From NCBI GenBank assembly GCA_947561395.2, contig OX387184.1, positions 4,464,001-4,528,000 on the forward strand: a DNA stretch of 64,000 nucleotides. Direction: 5' to 3'. This DNA comes from Buxus sempervirens. Its lineage: Eukaryota; Streptophyta; Magnoliopsida; Buxales; Buxaceae. Each line of letters begins with the position of its first letter. The stretch's first letter is position 1. The notes below the pieces were generated by a model. That model saw only the letters and a program-made list of their open reading frames with translations. It did no database searches and had not been told where the DNA came from. A program made the translations under genes and the position numbers. Below, one piece after another: positions 35,630 to 47,259 of this stretch.

Positions 35630-36190
35630 CTTATTTGTGGAACCCCTGTTGAAGGAAGAAGAGAGCAAACCACTAACGTATTTCGTCTAAGCAAGAAACC
35701 CCTATTGAAACAGGAAAAATTAGAAAAAAACAAAGAATCAAAGAACTCAAACTACTCATCCCAAAAACAGAGCAAGAAAAAGAATGGGAAAAATTAAAAA
35801 GAAACAAAGAATCAAAGAACTCAAACCTCCGATGTATTTTGTTTGCGCTGGAAACCCCTGTTGAAGGAAGAAGAGAACAAACCCCTGATGTATTTCATCT
35901 GAGCAGGAACCCCCTGTTGAAGTAGGAAAAATTAGAAAGAAACAAAGAATCAAAGAACTCAAACTACTCACCCAAAAAACATATCAAGAAAAAGAATGGG
36001 AAAAATTAAAAAGAAATGAAGAATCAAAGAACTCAAACCTTTGATGTATTTCGTCTGAGCAAGAAACCCCTGTTGAAGGAAGAAGAGAACAAACCCCACA
36101 AGCCCCTGATGTATTTCGTCTGAGTAGAAACCACTGTTGAAGGAAGAAGAGAGCATGATGTATTTCGTCTGAGCAGATTCCCTAGCCTCG
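35630..36190 (-). repeat. Tandemly repeated leader-like sequence
   Basis: On the minus strand the segment TTCAACAGGGGTTTCTGCTC and CAGACGAAATACATCAGGGG with TCTCTTCTTCCTTC recurs five or six times, with units of unequal length (about 50 to 200 bp). Some units contain a GGGTGAGTAG donor-like site. It directly follows the right inverted repeat, so it seems to be the multiplied 5' leader of a transcript running leftward from that end. Confidence 0.6.
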
Positions 36191-36282
36191 AGTTTCAAGC
36201 TTCAAAATTTGAAAACGGAGAGAGAGAAATGAAACAGGTTTGACGAAAACGGAGAGAGAGTATTGAAACAGCTATGGCGAGA

Positions 36283-36386
36283 ATCCGTTAGTTTCGCTAA
36301 TGGGCAAGCTTAAAACCTCCTGGACAGATGGCGTAATCTTGTAGAGGCTCTATCTCATACTGCAAATAGAGCCTATACAGGATCCT
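36283..36386 (-). mobile_element. Right inverted terminal repeat, partner of 20003
   Basis: On the minus strand it reads AGGATCCTGTATAGGCTCTA and then follows the left repeat at 20003-20110 with only about ten differences. It includes the shared string TACAAGATTACGCCATCTGT. The inverted orientation and 16.4-kb spacing suggest the two ends of one large element. The flanking bases show no matching duplication. Confidence 0.6.
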
Positions 36387-36468
36387 AATTGTAAAAGAAA
36401 AGGGAGTTTGACAACCGGCTGGTGAAGCGAGAACCGTTTTGATACTGTTTAGATTTAGGGAACTTTAA

Positions 36469-37137
36469 CGTTGTGTTTGAAAACGTAGATTTGAGGAGAA
36501 AAGACAAGAAAATGCTAAAATTTTCTTTTCTCTTATTTGGTTTCAATGAAGGAAAATGAGATTTTCTCTCCAAATGTTCTCTCCTTCTTTCTCTCCAATG
36601 TAAAAAACTTTCTCTCCAAAAATGTAGGAATTTTGAAAGAAAAGAAAATTCACCATCATTTGTACTATTCACACCACCCACCCAACCTACCACTAACATC
36701 ATCCACCACTACCATAACCCACCACCCACCATCACCACCACTCACCATCGCCCACTACCACTGCAACCACCACTACCCACCACTGCCAACCACCATCAAC
36801 CACCATCTCCCGCCGCCAACCACCACCACAACCACCACCATCGCCCACCACCACCACCACCCACTGCTGCCTGTCACCACAACTAGCTGTCGCCTACCCC
36901 CACCATCATTGCTACCACCGTCGTTGCCACCCCACCAACCCTACCAGTACCCACCCACTCTTACTCACTCACCACCCCAACCCATCATCTTACTAAAATA
37001 TATATTTCTTTTCTTCTCATTTCTCATCTCATCCAAACATTGGAAAAGAAAAGAAAATCAGTATTTTTCTTTTCTTTTCTTTTCTTTTTTGAGCTTTCTT
37101 TTCTTTTCTCCCCAAATCCAAGGATCCAAACACAGCC
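36469..37137. mobile_element. PIF/Harbinger-like MITE, 669 bp, with CCA-rich centre
   Basis: Imperfect ends (GTTGTGTTTG on the left, GCTGTGTTTG inverted on the right) continue inward as GATTTGAGGAGAAAAGA and GATTTGGGGAGAAAAGA. TAA flanks both sides (36466-36468 and 37138-37140). The centre is a CCACCAYCAC microsatellite-like tract, which creates a histidine/proline/threonine-rich 220-codon open frame at 36537-37199 that I consider non-coding. Confidence 0.65.
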
Positions 37138-37275
37138 TAAATGAATTAGAGAGAAAAGACTACATCCCTCTCTTGATAAACTTTAACAATAATTTATAAG
37201 GACATTAACATTATGGATAAAAAGGATATTGGTTTTTGTCCTGCTTTTTATGGGAGTGCTTCCCTTTATATATAA

Positions 37276-37483
37276 CTAGCATGGTGGACGTGCAGTATTG
37301 CACGTCATGGGAGGGAGTGGTTGCTTAACTGATTGTTTGGTTAGTTTTGTGGCACTTTTGACAATTCTATCCCTTTATTAATGAAACTTGGCAGTGTTGT
37401 ATAAGGGCAAGTGTGGAAAGTTGAATATGGTGTTTTGCACAATTCCCAAGGGGGCGCCTCGTGTACGTTATATATAGTATAGA
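37276..37483 (-). mobile_element. Complete short Helitron, 208 bp
   Basis: On the minus strand it starts TCTATACTATATATAACG at 37483 and ends with a hairpin (GACGTGCAATACTGCACGTC) followed by CACCATGCTAG, the CTAG being 37276-37279. The base before TC is A and the base after CTAG is T, the expected AT insertion site. No protein is encoded. All Helitron hallmarks are present. Confidence 0.85.
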
Positions 37484-38657
37484 TGTATGTGATATACGAG
37501 TAGCAAAAGAAATAGAAATAATAAAGAGCCTTTTAAGAATAGAATGTTACATGGACATTTAGTTGTGATACTCATACAATAAATTAGGAAAAAAATTGAA
37601 GGATGTTTTGGGGATAAATATAAGGAAAAAAACAATGGTTGGCTTTATATACTAGTACAGATAAACTAAAACCCCAACATTCTAATTGAGGTCTGAATGC
37701 AAATCAACCCATGTCGACTACTTCATTTGTTTTGTCATAAAAAAAAGTTTTTAGTTTTATGTGTCAGTGTGTGTTTCTATCGTGCCTATAGTAGGAGTTG
37801 TGAGAGACGTTGCATTTCTCACTGATAGTTTGATTAAATACGTTTAGTGTTGTTCCTATCGCTGCATAAAAAAGTGGAGATAGGTACTGTAGACGATGTA
37901 AAGCCTCTAAATTACCTAGCATTCAGAATCGATCACATCATCAAATGAATATTATAGTTAATATATTGGGCTGGGCTTTGCATTAGCCCTAATTGGCGTC
38001 AACAAAAATTTTTAGCCCTAATCTATGTTACATATAACTCGAGGCGTTCCATTGGAAATCGTGCCAATCAAAATATCTGAGCTTTAAAAACACCCCTATA
38101 CGGCTATACATCATTGTCAAGATTCATTAATGAAAAAGTACAATAGTCAAAGTTACATAAAATTTTTTAAAAACTTAATAATCAGTTATAAGAAGAATTC
38201 CCTCCACAGTCCACACCAAACTTAATAATCAGCTATAAGAAGAATTTCCTCCACAGTCCACACCTTTGTTTCCTTTCATATGTGGGGTAATGCACATGCA
38301 CCCGACAAAACGTTTTCTAATAAAACTCATCAAATGTAGTTATTTGGCAAGAGGTGGCCTTTTCTACCATGTGTATTGATTACATAATCAACCTGACCAT
38401 TGATGAATCAGATAACTTTCACATCGATTTAACACTTGTGTGATCAAAATATTAATATTTTAATTTTATATTTTTCACGAATAAGACGTTCACGATACGC
38501 TTGTTTATACTATATCAATAACGACGACGACATTTTATCGGAAAGGAAAGAAACGAGAAAGAAGATAAGGAGTGCCTCAATTATTCACTAACATGTCACG
38601 CGAGATTTGTCATGTAACATTTGGTGATTCGCAGCGTGGTGCTGGGCAGATTTTTTA
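37484..38657. other. Intergenic, no gene seen
   Basis: AT-rich DNA. A 47-bp tandem duplication with CTTAATAATCAG and CCTCCACAGTCCACACC lies at about 38173-38266. No coding signal. Confidence 0.4.
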
Positions 38658-39010
38658 GGGAAAATTAGTTTTTAGTGATATTTTTTAAAATAATTCAGAT
38701 TTAGTCGGTTAATTTTTGTAAATTAAGAATTAACAATACTTTTTTCAAATAATTGAGATTCAGTGTCATTTTATTATTCAAGAAAAATCTATTTCAAAAG
38801 CACCTCAAAAAGACTTGCAAACCTCACTTGTACCAAAATGAATAAAGGTTTTCAAAATCTTTGGAAGGTATTGCCGGAAGAAAATCTTTATGAATAGTAA
38901 AACAATATTAAATCTCAATTCTTTGAAAAAAATATTAATTTTTAATTTTAAAGAATTGACTGACTGAATCTGAATTCTTTTGAGAAAATATCACTGGCAG
39001 CCAATTTCCC
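38658..39010. mobile_element. Long-TIR MITE, about 353 bp
   Basis: Arms of about 100 bp begin GGGAAAATTAG on the left and, inverted, GGGAAATTGGC on the right. Shared words include AGTGATATTTT, AATTCAGATT and AATTGAGATT. The centre is AT-rich. Target duplication is unclear, partly because AATTTCCCCC is repeated just beyond the right end. Confidence 0.65.
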
Positions 39011-40128
39011 CCGTAGCCAATTTCCCCCATATTTTAAAGATGCCTCATCGTGTCAGTCATGGTTGGTGACTTGGTGGAGTTGCAGGGCAGCCATTCACAG
39101 CAGTTTTCCTGCCACGTGTTCGGTCAGAATGAATCACCAGCCTCTGTCAGACGTCAATTTTCTTGGTTTATATATATATATATATATATAGATATTGTAA
39201 TCCAGTTTGATCTGTATCAACACTTTGAACACAAACCATTATTCAGTGGGCCCAACAATGACAAAAATAAAAAGGCATTTTCTCTGGAACCAAAATCGGG
39301 TGGTCTCCAAAGATGCTGAGGTGACACTACCTGGGGGCTCCACCTGGCTGAATAGCAAGGGGTATCCTAAGAGAAAATATGGGCCGTCCATGTGGGTCTG
39401 CAAAAACTCTGGTGCGTCCCCATCTGTACTGCACTTGTCAGGAATTTGAAAACGACCATGATTTAATCTTCCCTCAAAAAGATCCATGCTCTTCTTTTTT
39501 CTTCCCCCAGCTCATTTTTGGCTTAAAATGCAAATGAAATTAATTAAATAAAAATAAGAATAAATGGAGGAAGCTTGATACTCCGAGACAGATTGGCTTT
39601 TTCTTTCCACAACCTAATGCGTGGATTCCGAATCCAAACAAATTATTATAAAAAACAATTATACAAGCCTGAGAATGTCACCATCCATCATCATCACGAT
39701 AATCACATATACGATCGCCGTAAAATCAAAAATTAATCATAGACCCAAGTGGCCAACATGTCAGGTGCGCGCGAAATACGCGTATCTCAACTGTCAATTT
39801 GAAGGGTTTCAAATGCAACGGTCGGAATTCCTCCTCCTCTCCTCTCGCTCACCTCCACTGTATATAGATAGTCTTAGTACGCTTGATTACAACCAAAAGA
39901 CCTTTTCAAACTTTCGCCTCTTACTAAATTAATTTATGAATAATCATAATAATTAATTTTTAATTAAGCGTATTCTGCGACAAAATCGGACAGTTGTTCG
40001 TCTTCTAGTGGGTGTACTCTAATGGCGCGGAAGTGTGTAGAGACGGAGACCGCATGGGTGCAAAAGAATCCCTTCGGTTTCCAAAAGCGGTGGAAAATCA
40101 CGAGAGAGAGAGAGAGAGAGTACTCTCC
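39011..40128 (+). promoter_or_regulatory. Upstream region of the AGPase gene
   Basis: It holds a CACGTG G-box near 39113 and a TA repeat at about 39170-39190. A GA microsatellite lies at 40101-40120, immediately before the TATA box. No open frame here has recognisable content. Regulatory assignments are by motif only. Confidence 0.4.
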
Positions 40129-40139
40129 TATATAAAAGG
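40129..40139 (+). promoter_or_regulatory. TATA box of the AGPase gene
   Basis: TATATAAAAGG lies about 310 bp before the start codon and just after a GA repeat, a common arrangement in plant promoters. Transcription should start about 30 bp downstream, leaving a leader of roughly 270 nt unless it contains an intron. Confidence 0.6.
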
Positions 40140-40437
40140 GGTATGTGGCAGCATCTCTCGTGACGGCTCGAAGGCCGATGAGAAAACCCACCACTCCGAG
40201 CTTCATCGTTCACGCATTTCTTCCTTGATCTACTCCTTTCACCCATATTAAAGGTCTCCGTGATCACGTTTCTCAAATACCCATCTCACTTCTCTGATTT
40301 CTGTGCTTAAGATTTTTGTTTCTTTGACAAACAGGAATATCAGGCTTCTTACTACCCCAGAGTTCCGGATCGTTTCTGCTCGCCCGTTAAAATTTTTGGA
40401 ACCGGCCATAAAGTTGTTCTTCTTTTTCTGGGGTTAT

Positions 40438-43400
40438 ATGAGCAGTGCTGCCACTGTAATGGATTCTTTCTGTGCGACCTTGAAGGCTAATGCCCTTCCC
40501 ATGCAAGTTAACAAAAGAGGACTTATCAATGGAGATGACGGATTTTGGGGTGAGAGGGTCGGAGGCAGTCTACATAAAAACATTTGGGGTCCCCGACCGT
40601 CGAAGAGTTATAAAACTGACAATGGGGTTCGAAAAGCTAAACCTGGTGTTGTTTTCTCTGTTTATACATCAGAAGTCAGCAGGGAAACACGGGTATGTAC
40701 AACTCCATGCGGTAACTCTTTTCCTATTTTAAGTAATGGGTGATGTTGAACTTTTAATTTCTGGAGCTGTAAAGACTAGAATGAAAGATTGCTTCTCAAG
40801 TTCTAGACAAGCTTTGCTTTTCATGTTGTACCAAGAACCCAATTAAATTTTTCTTGATAGATTTTCAGTTAAATCTTGTAATATTTCTTGATTGTTAATT
40901 TTCCTCTTTTAATCTGGTAGGGGTTTTGAGCTACGTTATCTAATTCTTATGCTTGGATTTTGAACTCAGACTTTGCAAGCACCAGTATTTGAGAGGCGGA
41001 AAGCAGATCCAAAAAATGTAGCGTCAATCATATTGGGTGGAGGTGCTGGTACTCGACTCTTTCCTCTTACCAGCAGAAGAGCCAAGCCTGCTGTAATTAC
41101 TTACTCTACCGAATGCTTCTTCTGTTCATTTTTTGTTAAGATTTCTTGAGGTGATGGCTTAGATTTAATAGAGGCTAAAAATCCTGTGATCTGATTGTTT
41201 GGCGACCTTTTTTATCTTCTTTTCTGTTCATTACTACTGATTATGGGTAAGACTAAGAAGGTGGGGTTCCTCTCCTGTAAATTCATCCTGTTTGGACATT
41301 TCTTTGCAACCGTGAATTCTACTTTTATCTTTACTCATCTATTCTTTACCATATGGATATTTGTTGTGGATTTTAATTACTGCAGATTGTGGGTTATCCG
41401 CAGGTTCCAATTGGAGGATGCTACAGACTTATTGATGTCCCAATGAGCAATTGCATCAATAGTGGCATAAACAAGATATTTGTCATGACCCAGTTCAACT
41501 CTGCTTCACTCAATCGCCACCTTGCTCGGACATATAATTTCGGAAATGGTGTTAATTTCGGGGATGGCTTTGTGGAGGTATCAATCTGTGGATTTAAAGA
41601 TTAATGCAGATAACACCAGTATCGTTATAATTGAAGATGACTCTTGAACAATGAAAAAAAAAAAGGAAAAACTTAAAGCTTATTTAGTTGACATATACGT
41701 TAAACCTACATAAATACCAATAAATTTTAACAGAAGGAAACAAGAAGTTGTGGCATATACAGTCTACAAATCTTTATTAAAATTCCAGATTTGAGAAAAT
41801 GTTTTATTTTTGTTATAGCATGACAAGGCAGGTTTAAGAGATGTTTCATTGATTTATCATATTTTGAATAGATTTTTCATTGATCTACTGTATTTTGAAG
41901 TGGTCTTTCATTGGTCTATTATATTTTGAATTTTGTTTCTAGTGTAAGTTCCATTTCCCTTTTCATCCCTTTGAATACTCAAACCTGAAGTCACCTGAAC
42001 AGGTGTTGGCAGCCACCCAAACACCAGGGGAATCAGGAATGAAGTGGTTCCAAGGAACAGCAGATGCCGTGAGGCAATTTATATGGATGTTTGAGGTGGG
42101 TGGTTAGAAGTTTAACATGAAAAGTATGACCAAGAAAATAACTAGATGGAATTTGATGTAGTTATCCTTTCTTAACTTTCAAGCTTGTGATATAGTCCAT
42201 TCGATTCTTGTAGGATGCTAAGAACAAGAACATTGAGCATATCCTGATCCTGTCTGGTGATCATCTTTATCGGATGGACTACATGGATTTTTTGCAGGTA
42301 TTAATTTACTTTCTCATTGTTCCACATTTTGTTATTTGACTTTCATATGTTAGATAATCTCACAGGCCAATGTCCATGTACTTGCAGAAGCATATTGACA
42401 CAAATGCTGATATTACAGTTTCTTGTGTACCAATGGATAACAGGTTCGTCAGATAACTACCATTTCATAGTGACATTCTGGGTATTTCTGTTTGTCTGAT
42501 AGCTAATAAGGCAAAAAAGGAGATGAAAAAGAATACATATATATAGAAGTTAATAACTGCAACATGGATTTGCTGTTATTAAAAGAGTAATTGCATTCCA
42601 GGTTTACATCTTGGTTTTGCCGATTCCATTGTTATGTTAAAATACTGAGATGGGTGCTTGTTCAATCAATTTATCGAACCGGTAAATTCCTAAACAATGA
42701 GCTTCAGACTGTCACAATGTTGGCTTTGAGTGAATATATGGATTTGGAGTTGATTCCAAGTGACTCCATTGTTATGTTAAATTGCTGAGATGGTCGCTTG
42801 TTTAATCACTTTATAGAACAGATTTATTGCTAAACAATGAGCTTGAGACTGTTCAGCATGTTGGTCTCAAGTGAATATATCCTTTCTCTTATGTATTTGG
42901 AGTTGATTCCAAGTTGATCTATTATTGGGCAGTCGTGCATCAGATTATGGATTGATGAAGATAAACAATTCGGGCCGTATCATTCAATTTGCTGAGAAAC
43001 CAAAGGGTGCCGACCTGAAGGCAATGGTATAAAAATCCTATAACATCTTTTTCATGTTTTTAATTTTTCTTGCTCTTCTTTTTTAATAAATTAATAAAAA
43101 AATATCTTATCCCAAGTAGTTGGGTACTTGGGTTTGGCAACAGGAAACTTATTCCTCTATCATAGTCTTTCAAAAGCCATATCTTCAGTCAGATTATACA
43201 CGCACGCACGCACACGTTTGTATATGTGTGTGTGTATCAACTTTGACACATTTTGTCATTATGACTGTGGGAGCTTGATGAACCAGGGTTCGCCACAGCA
43301 ATTCATCTTTCTAAGGAATCTAGATTTCATCCTTCTGATTTTGCTTCTTTATTTCCTTTCAATCTCCCAAATTATGCTTACCAGTAGTATTCTTGGATAG

Positions 43401-45674
43401 TCTATCTGATCATGATTCTTGCACTGCAGCAAGTGGATACAACCATCCTAGGGTTGTCTCAGCAGGATGCCATGAAATCTCCTTACATTGCGTCAATGGG
43501 AGTTTATGTATTTAGAACCGATGTTCTACTGAAGCTTCTGAGGTGGAGATATCCTTCATGCAATGATTTTGGATCTGAAATTATTCCTGCAGCTGTGATG
43601 GAGCACAATGTACAAGTAAGCGATAGAAGTTTGAACTTGAATCTCCCTCATCGTTGAAACTTTGAACTCTGAACTCAGTCATGGACTTTATATTACTTCT
43701 CAACATCTCACTGTTTTTACCATGAGTTTGTTTATGTTTGTTCATAATTGTTTGATCGTATAATGAAGATCAAGTGACATACTGCTGATCCTGGGAATCA
43801 CCTCTATTTTGACAGGCATATTTATTCAATGACTACTGGGAAGACATTGGAACAATAAAGTCTTTCTTTGATGCTAATTTGGCCCTTACAGAACAGGTTA
43901 GCATGCTACAGATACTGGTTCAATATACTTCTGAAGGAGATTGCAGTTTTTCACACTCATCAATATATATATGGGAGATCAAAACACCAACATTTACTAC
44001 AAATAGCATTTCCTGTTTTGTTTCAAGACTCAGTTCTGGATAACTGACTAATTATTTCCTGTTATGCAGCCTCCTAAGTTTGAGTTTTATGACCCAAAGA
44101 CCCCTTTCTTCACATGTCCTAGATTCTTGCCACCAACTAAAGTCGAAAAGTGCCGGGTATGCTAGTCTCAGTGGGATCAATTTTTGAGTTCAGCTGTATT
44201 TCTTGCCTCATTATGGATGAATGCGTTTCCTCTAGTGCTAAAAGCCTACCACCGTATGGTGGTATAATTTCACATGGGTGCTTATGGATCTTTTGGTTAT
44301 TGCAGATTATAGATGCTATAATTTCACATGGGTGCTTCTTGCGGGAATGTAGTGTCCAACGCTCTATAGTTGGTGTGCGCTCACGTTTGGAGTATGGTGT
44401 TGATCTTAAGGTGACCTATCATAGTTCATGCTCAGATTTCTTATCCTTACTGATAAAGTGAACCTAAAAGGATAGAACTACCTCTTCATGTTTCTCTTTT
44501 GATGAGATGCTGATTTGTATAAAATAATCAGGTTCCATTATATGCAGTGCTTAGTACTAGAGAATCTAAGCATGAAAAATTTTTTACACCTCTGTTCCAG
44601 CATGAAAGATAGATACTAAACTGAATTCTGGAAATGTGCTTTTCTTTTACAGGATACCATGATGATGGGTGCTGACTATTATCAAACTGAATCTGAAATT
44701 GCATCTCTACTAGCCGAGGGGAAGGCTCCAATTGGTGTTGGAAGGAACACCAAAATCCGGTAAGAGTTCAAAACTGAATTATATCTTCATTTTAATTTAC
44801 ATGAACCAGAAGGAAATTGAGTTGATTTTCCTCTATGCCAAGCACAAATCAAAATTTCACTCATTCTTCATGCTCTATGTGGCAATTTTTTTTTATTTTT
44901 TTTATTTTTTTTGATGAGTAATGAAGCTTTCATTAGATCAATAGAAGAAGGTAGAGAACCCCACAAGAAGTGGGATCACCCCAAAGTACAAGATGAACCA
45001 AAAAAACATAAAAACATAAAAAGATACACTATGGGTTATCAACATATAGTACAAGCTTTCGTGCTCTGTGGCAATTGTGAAGGTAAAATCAGAAAAATGA
45101 TCTGATTGGGCTCCATGTTAAGATGTGATGACCCTAAAATCTTGCCTGCAAAAACTGTGGTGTTGATGATTCAAAAGTTTCTTGCATGCATTCTTTGGTT
45201 GAATATAATTGTGAGTTGTAACAATTCTTTTGAAAAGAGCCCATTAGCTTGAGATGAAGAAAGAAAGGTAAATATACAGAGGAACATGAGAGAGGTTGCT
45301 AGTTCAGTTTTCTGATGACAGTGTTTTTGATTTTCTTGAAGGAACTGCATAATTGACAAGAATGCCAAGATAGGACAAGACGTGATCATTACAAACAAAG
45401 ATGTAAGTATAGCAATCCAAATTCACGAAGACCTTTCCATTCTAAGACTAGAAGTAGATTCTTGTGATAGAGAAAAAAAAAAAGGTGATCTATTCGTCAA
45501 AAATTCCAAACCATGATACTTTTAACTTTCTATTCCATTTATCATTACCATTTGAATGATTTGATTTCTTAGGGTGTTCAAGAATCAAGCAGGCCAAATG
45601 ATGGATTTTATATCAGATCTGGGATCACAGTTATACTGAAGAATGCAACAATTCCAGATGGGACAGCCATATAA
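40438..45674 (+). CDS. APL1: ADP-glucose pyrophosphorylase large subunit, plastidial (14 exons)
   Basis: Exons: 40438-40692, 40970-41092, 41404-41577, 42003-42095, 42214-42297, 42388-42443, 42933-43026, 43430-43615, 43816-43896, 44070-44156, 44306-44410, 44653-44759, 45342-45402, 45573-45674; total 1608 nt, 535 residues, all GT-AG. The enzyme makes ADP-glucose from glucose-1-phosphate and ATP, the committed step of starch synthesis, as a heterotetramer with the small subunit. Residues 1-80 are a transit peptide; MDSFCATLK at residue 8 (ATG 40459) is probably the real start. Seen: [15 protein letters not shown] with R114 and K124, [10 protein letters not shown] with D231, [13 protein letters not shown], a left-handed helix region, and the end [17 protein letters not shown]114/K124 and RTYNFGNG point to the APL1/APL2 class. 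The choice of APL1 is by resemblance. No defect seen. Confidence 0.93.
42617..42900 (+). repeat. Tandem duplication in AGPase intron 6
   Basis: Two diverged copies of about 140 bp, each starting near GATTCCATTGTTATGTTAAA or GACTCCATTGTTATGTTAAA and containing CTAAACAATGAGCTT and GAGTGAATATAT-like ends. They lie between exons 6 and 7 and do not touch the splice sites. Confidence 0.75.
44888..45061 (-). mobile_element. Short retroposon (LINE 3' end or SINE) in AGPase intron 12
   Basis: A T-rich run on the plus strand (a poly(A) tail on the minus strand) is followed by GATGAGTAATGAAGCTTTCA, a typical end of plant LINE-type copies. The flanks TGCTCTATGTGGCAATT (44871-44887) and TGCTCTGTGGCAATT (45062-45076) form a target duplication with a 2-bp difference. 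The insert is 174 bp and lies well away from both splice sites. Confidence 0.75.
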
Positions 45675-46762
45675 ACAAGTTACGGGATTTCCACGGCCTT
45701 GGATGAGTTTGAGCTGAATTTCATCATATGAGATTGAGATGGCTCCTTCCGAAGCTTGCAGAGTTACTTGCTTGCCACTTGACCTTCTTCACAATAAGAA
45801 GCAAGTAGAGACTCTGTTCTTTTCTGTAAATTAGTAGTTCCACAGTCGTCTGCAACAAAAGTCTCAGTTTTTACCAGTCAAGAGAAGCCCCTAAATAAAA
45901 GGACTGGCTGCTTTCTTTGTATGTACAGGGCTACACTCGGTAGGACTTCTGAAAATTAGGGCAGTGGTGAATTACTAACATAGCTGATCTTGGAGATCGA
46001 CCTATGAACATTTTGCCATAAAATAAATATGAGAAATAACATATCAATTTCCTGATTTTTTTGTTCTTACATGCATGAAAATTTTTTGAAAGGGTTTACC
46101 TTTTATGATAGGTTTTTTTATTAAGAAAACAGCATCAATTAGTAACAGAAATAACAAGCCTCTACATTATTCACATGTCGCCATTGTTGCCTTGATTTAT
46201 TATTTTAATTATCAAACAACTAAATGTTCTCAACTGGAAACAATCATAATATGTTCAAGTTTTTCTGTTCTGAGATGTGGGGAAATCCCCAGCTCTTGGT
46301 TCCATTTCAGTATGTCTTGTGATCTAATGTTGTTCTATGGGGCAGAAAGTGCTGTCATAGGAAGAAATCAGTTTGCCTGCACCATGCAAAACTAATCTAC
46401 ACAAAACAAGTAATTATACTTCCAAATGCAATCAAAGGCTATCAAGTATCAAGAAGATAAATAATCCCAACTTGGGACACCAAATTCTATAATTTCATGC
46501 AAGCACATTCTGGTCTTTGATTTCCCGTATATCCAACCAATGACAGGTCTACCCTAATGGCCATTGGATTCTTCCCCACTATTTTCCGCTCCATGCACAT
46601 GTTCGGTTTCAATGAAACTTTTGACAGTATTAAGGGAATCTAGAATTGATATTAGGGCTTCACACCAAGAGAGGTGCTCCATCGTGAAGTGTTATTTGCA
46701 ATTTATCCTGTCACTGGATTGAGCACATGAACAACATTTCAAGCTACATAACTATCTAATTA

Positions 46763-46815
<53 letters not shown>

Positions 46816-47259
46816 TTTTTTATTATACGTCACATTCTCAATCAGTAGAATACAGACCTTTCAGTGCTCCAGATTTTGAGGTTCTGTTTCCAAACGTGCA
46901 TCACAAGCACACACGCGGCAAACTTGCTCAAAGGGCTTCCTGGCTCTCAATTGCATGGCAAATGCATATCTTATTTACGAGAATGTTACAGGTACAAACT
47001 TTGAAGACATTTTGATTCACTTTTGCTGCTGATTAAAAAAAAAACTGAAGCAGAGCAAGATGCCAGCAATATAAAATCTCACCCTGTGGATACAGAAGTA
47101 GGGCAGAGCTTAAAATGACAACAATGCATATTTTTTGGAGTTACATAGCCTCCATTCAAAAAGAAAAATGACTGATAAGCATTTTTTGTTATTTAGAACC
47201 TCTTTTTTCACTCAAATTTTCTCCAGCAAGATTATATCATCCTTTCCTATGTTCAGATC
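45675..47259. other. Convergent 3' flanks of the AGPase and tail-anchored protein genes
   Basis: It contains the AGPase 3' UTR (to roughly 46030, with AATAAA-like words near 46016) and, at the right, the 3' UTR of the minus-strand gene. Between them lie AT-rich DNA and a long TA microsatellite. No further gene is seen. Confidence 0.5.
46766..46814. repeat. TA microsatellite, about 24 units
   Basis: An uninterrupted alternating AT run of 49 bp in the intergenic space between two convergent genes. Length is likely polymorphic. Confidence 0.95.

Noticed and set aside
36537-37199. 220-codon open frame rich in His, Pro and Thr
   Set aside because: It is produced by a CCA/CAC repeat inside a MITE with TAA duplications. 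No domain or conserved start is present.
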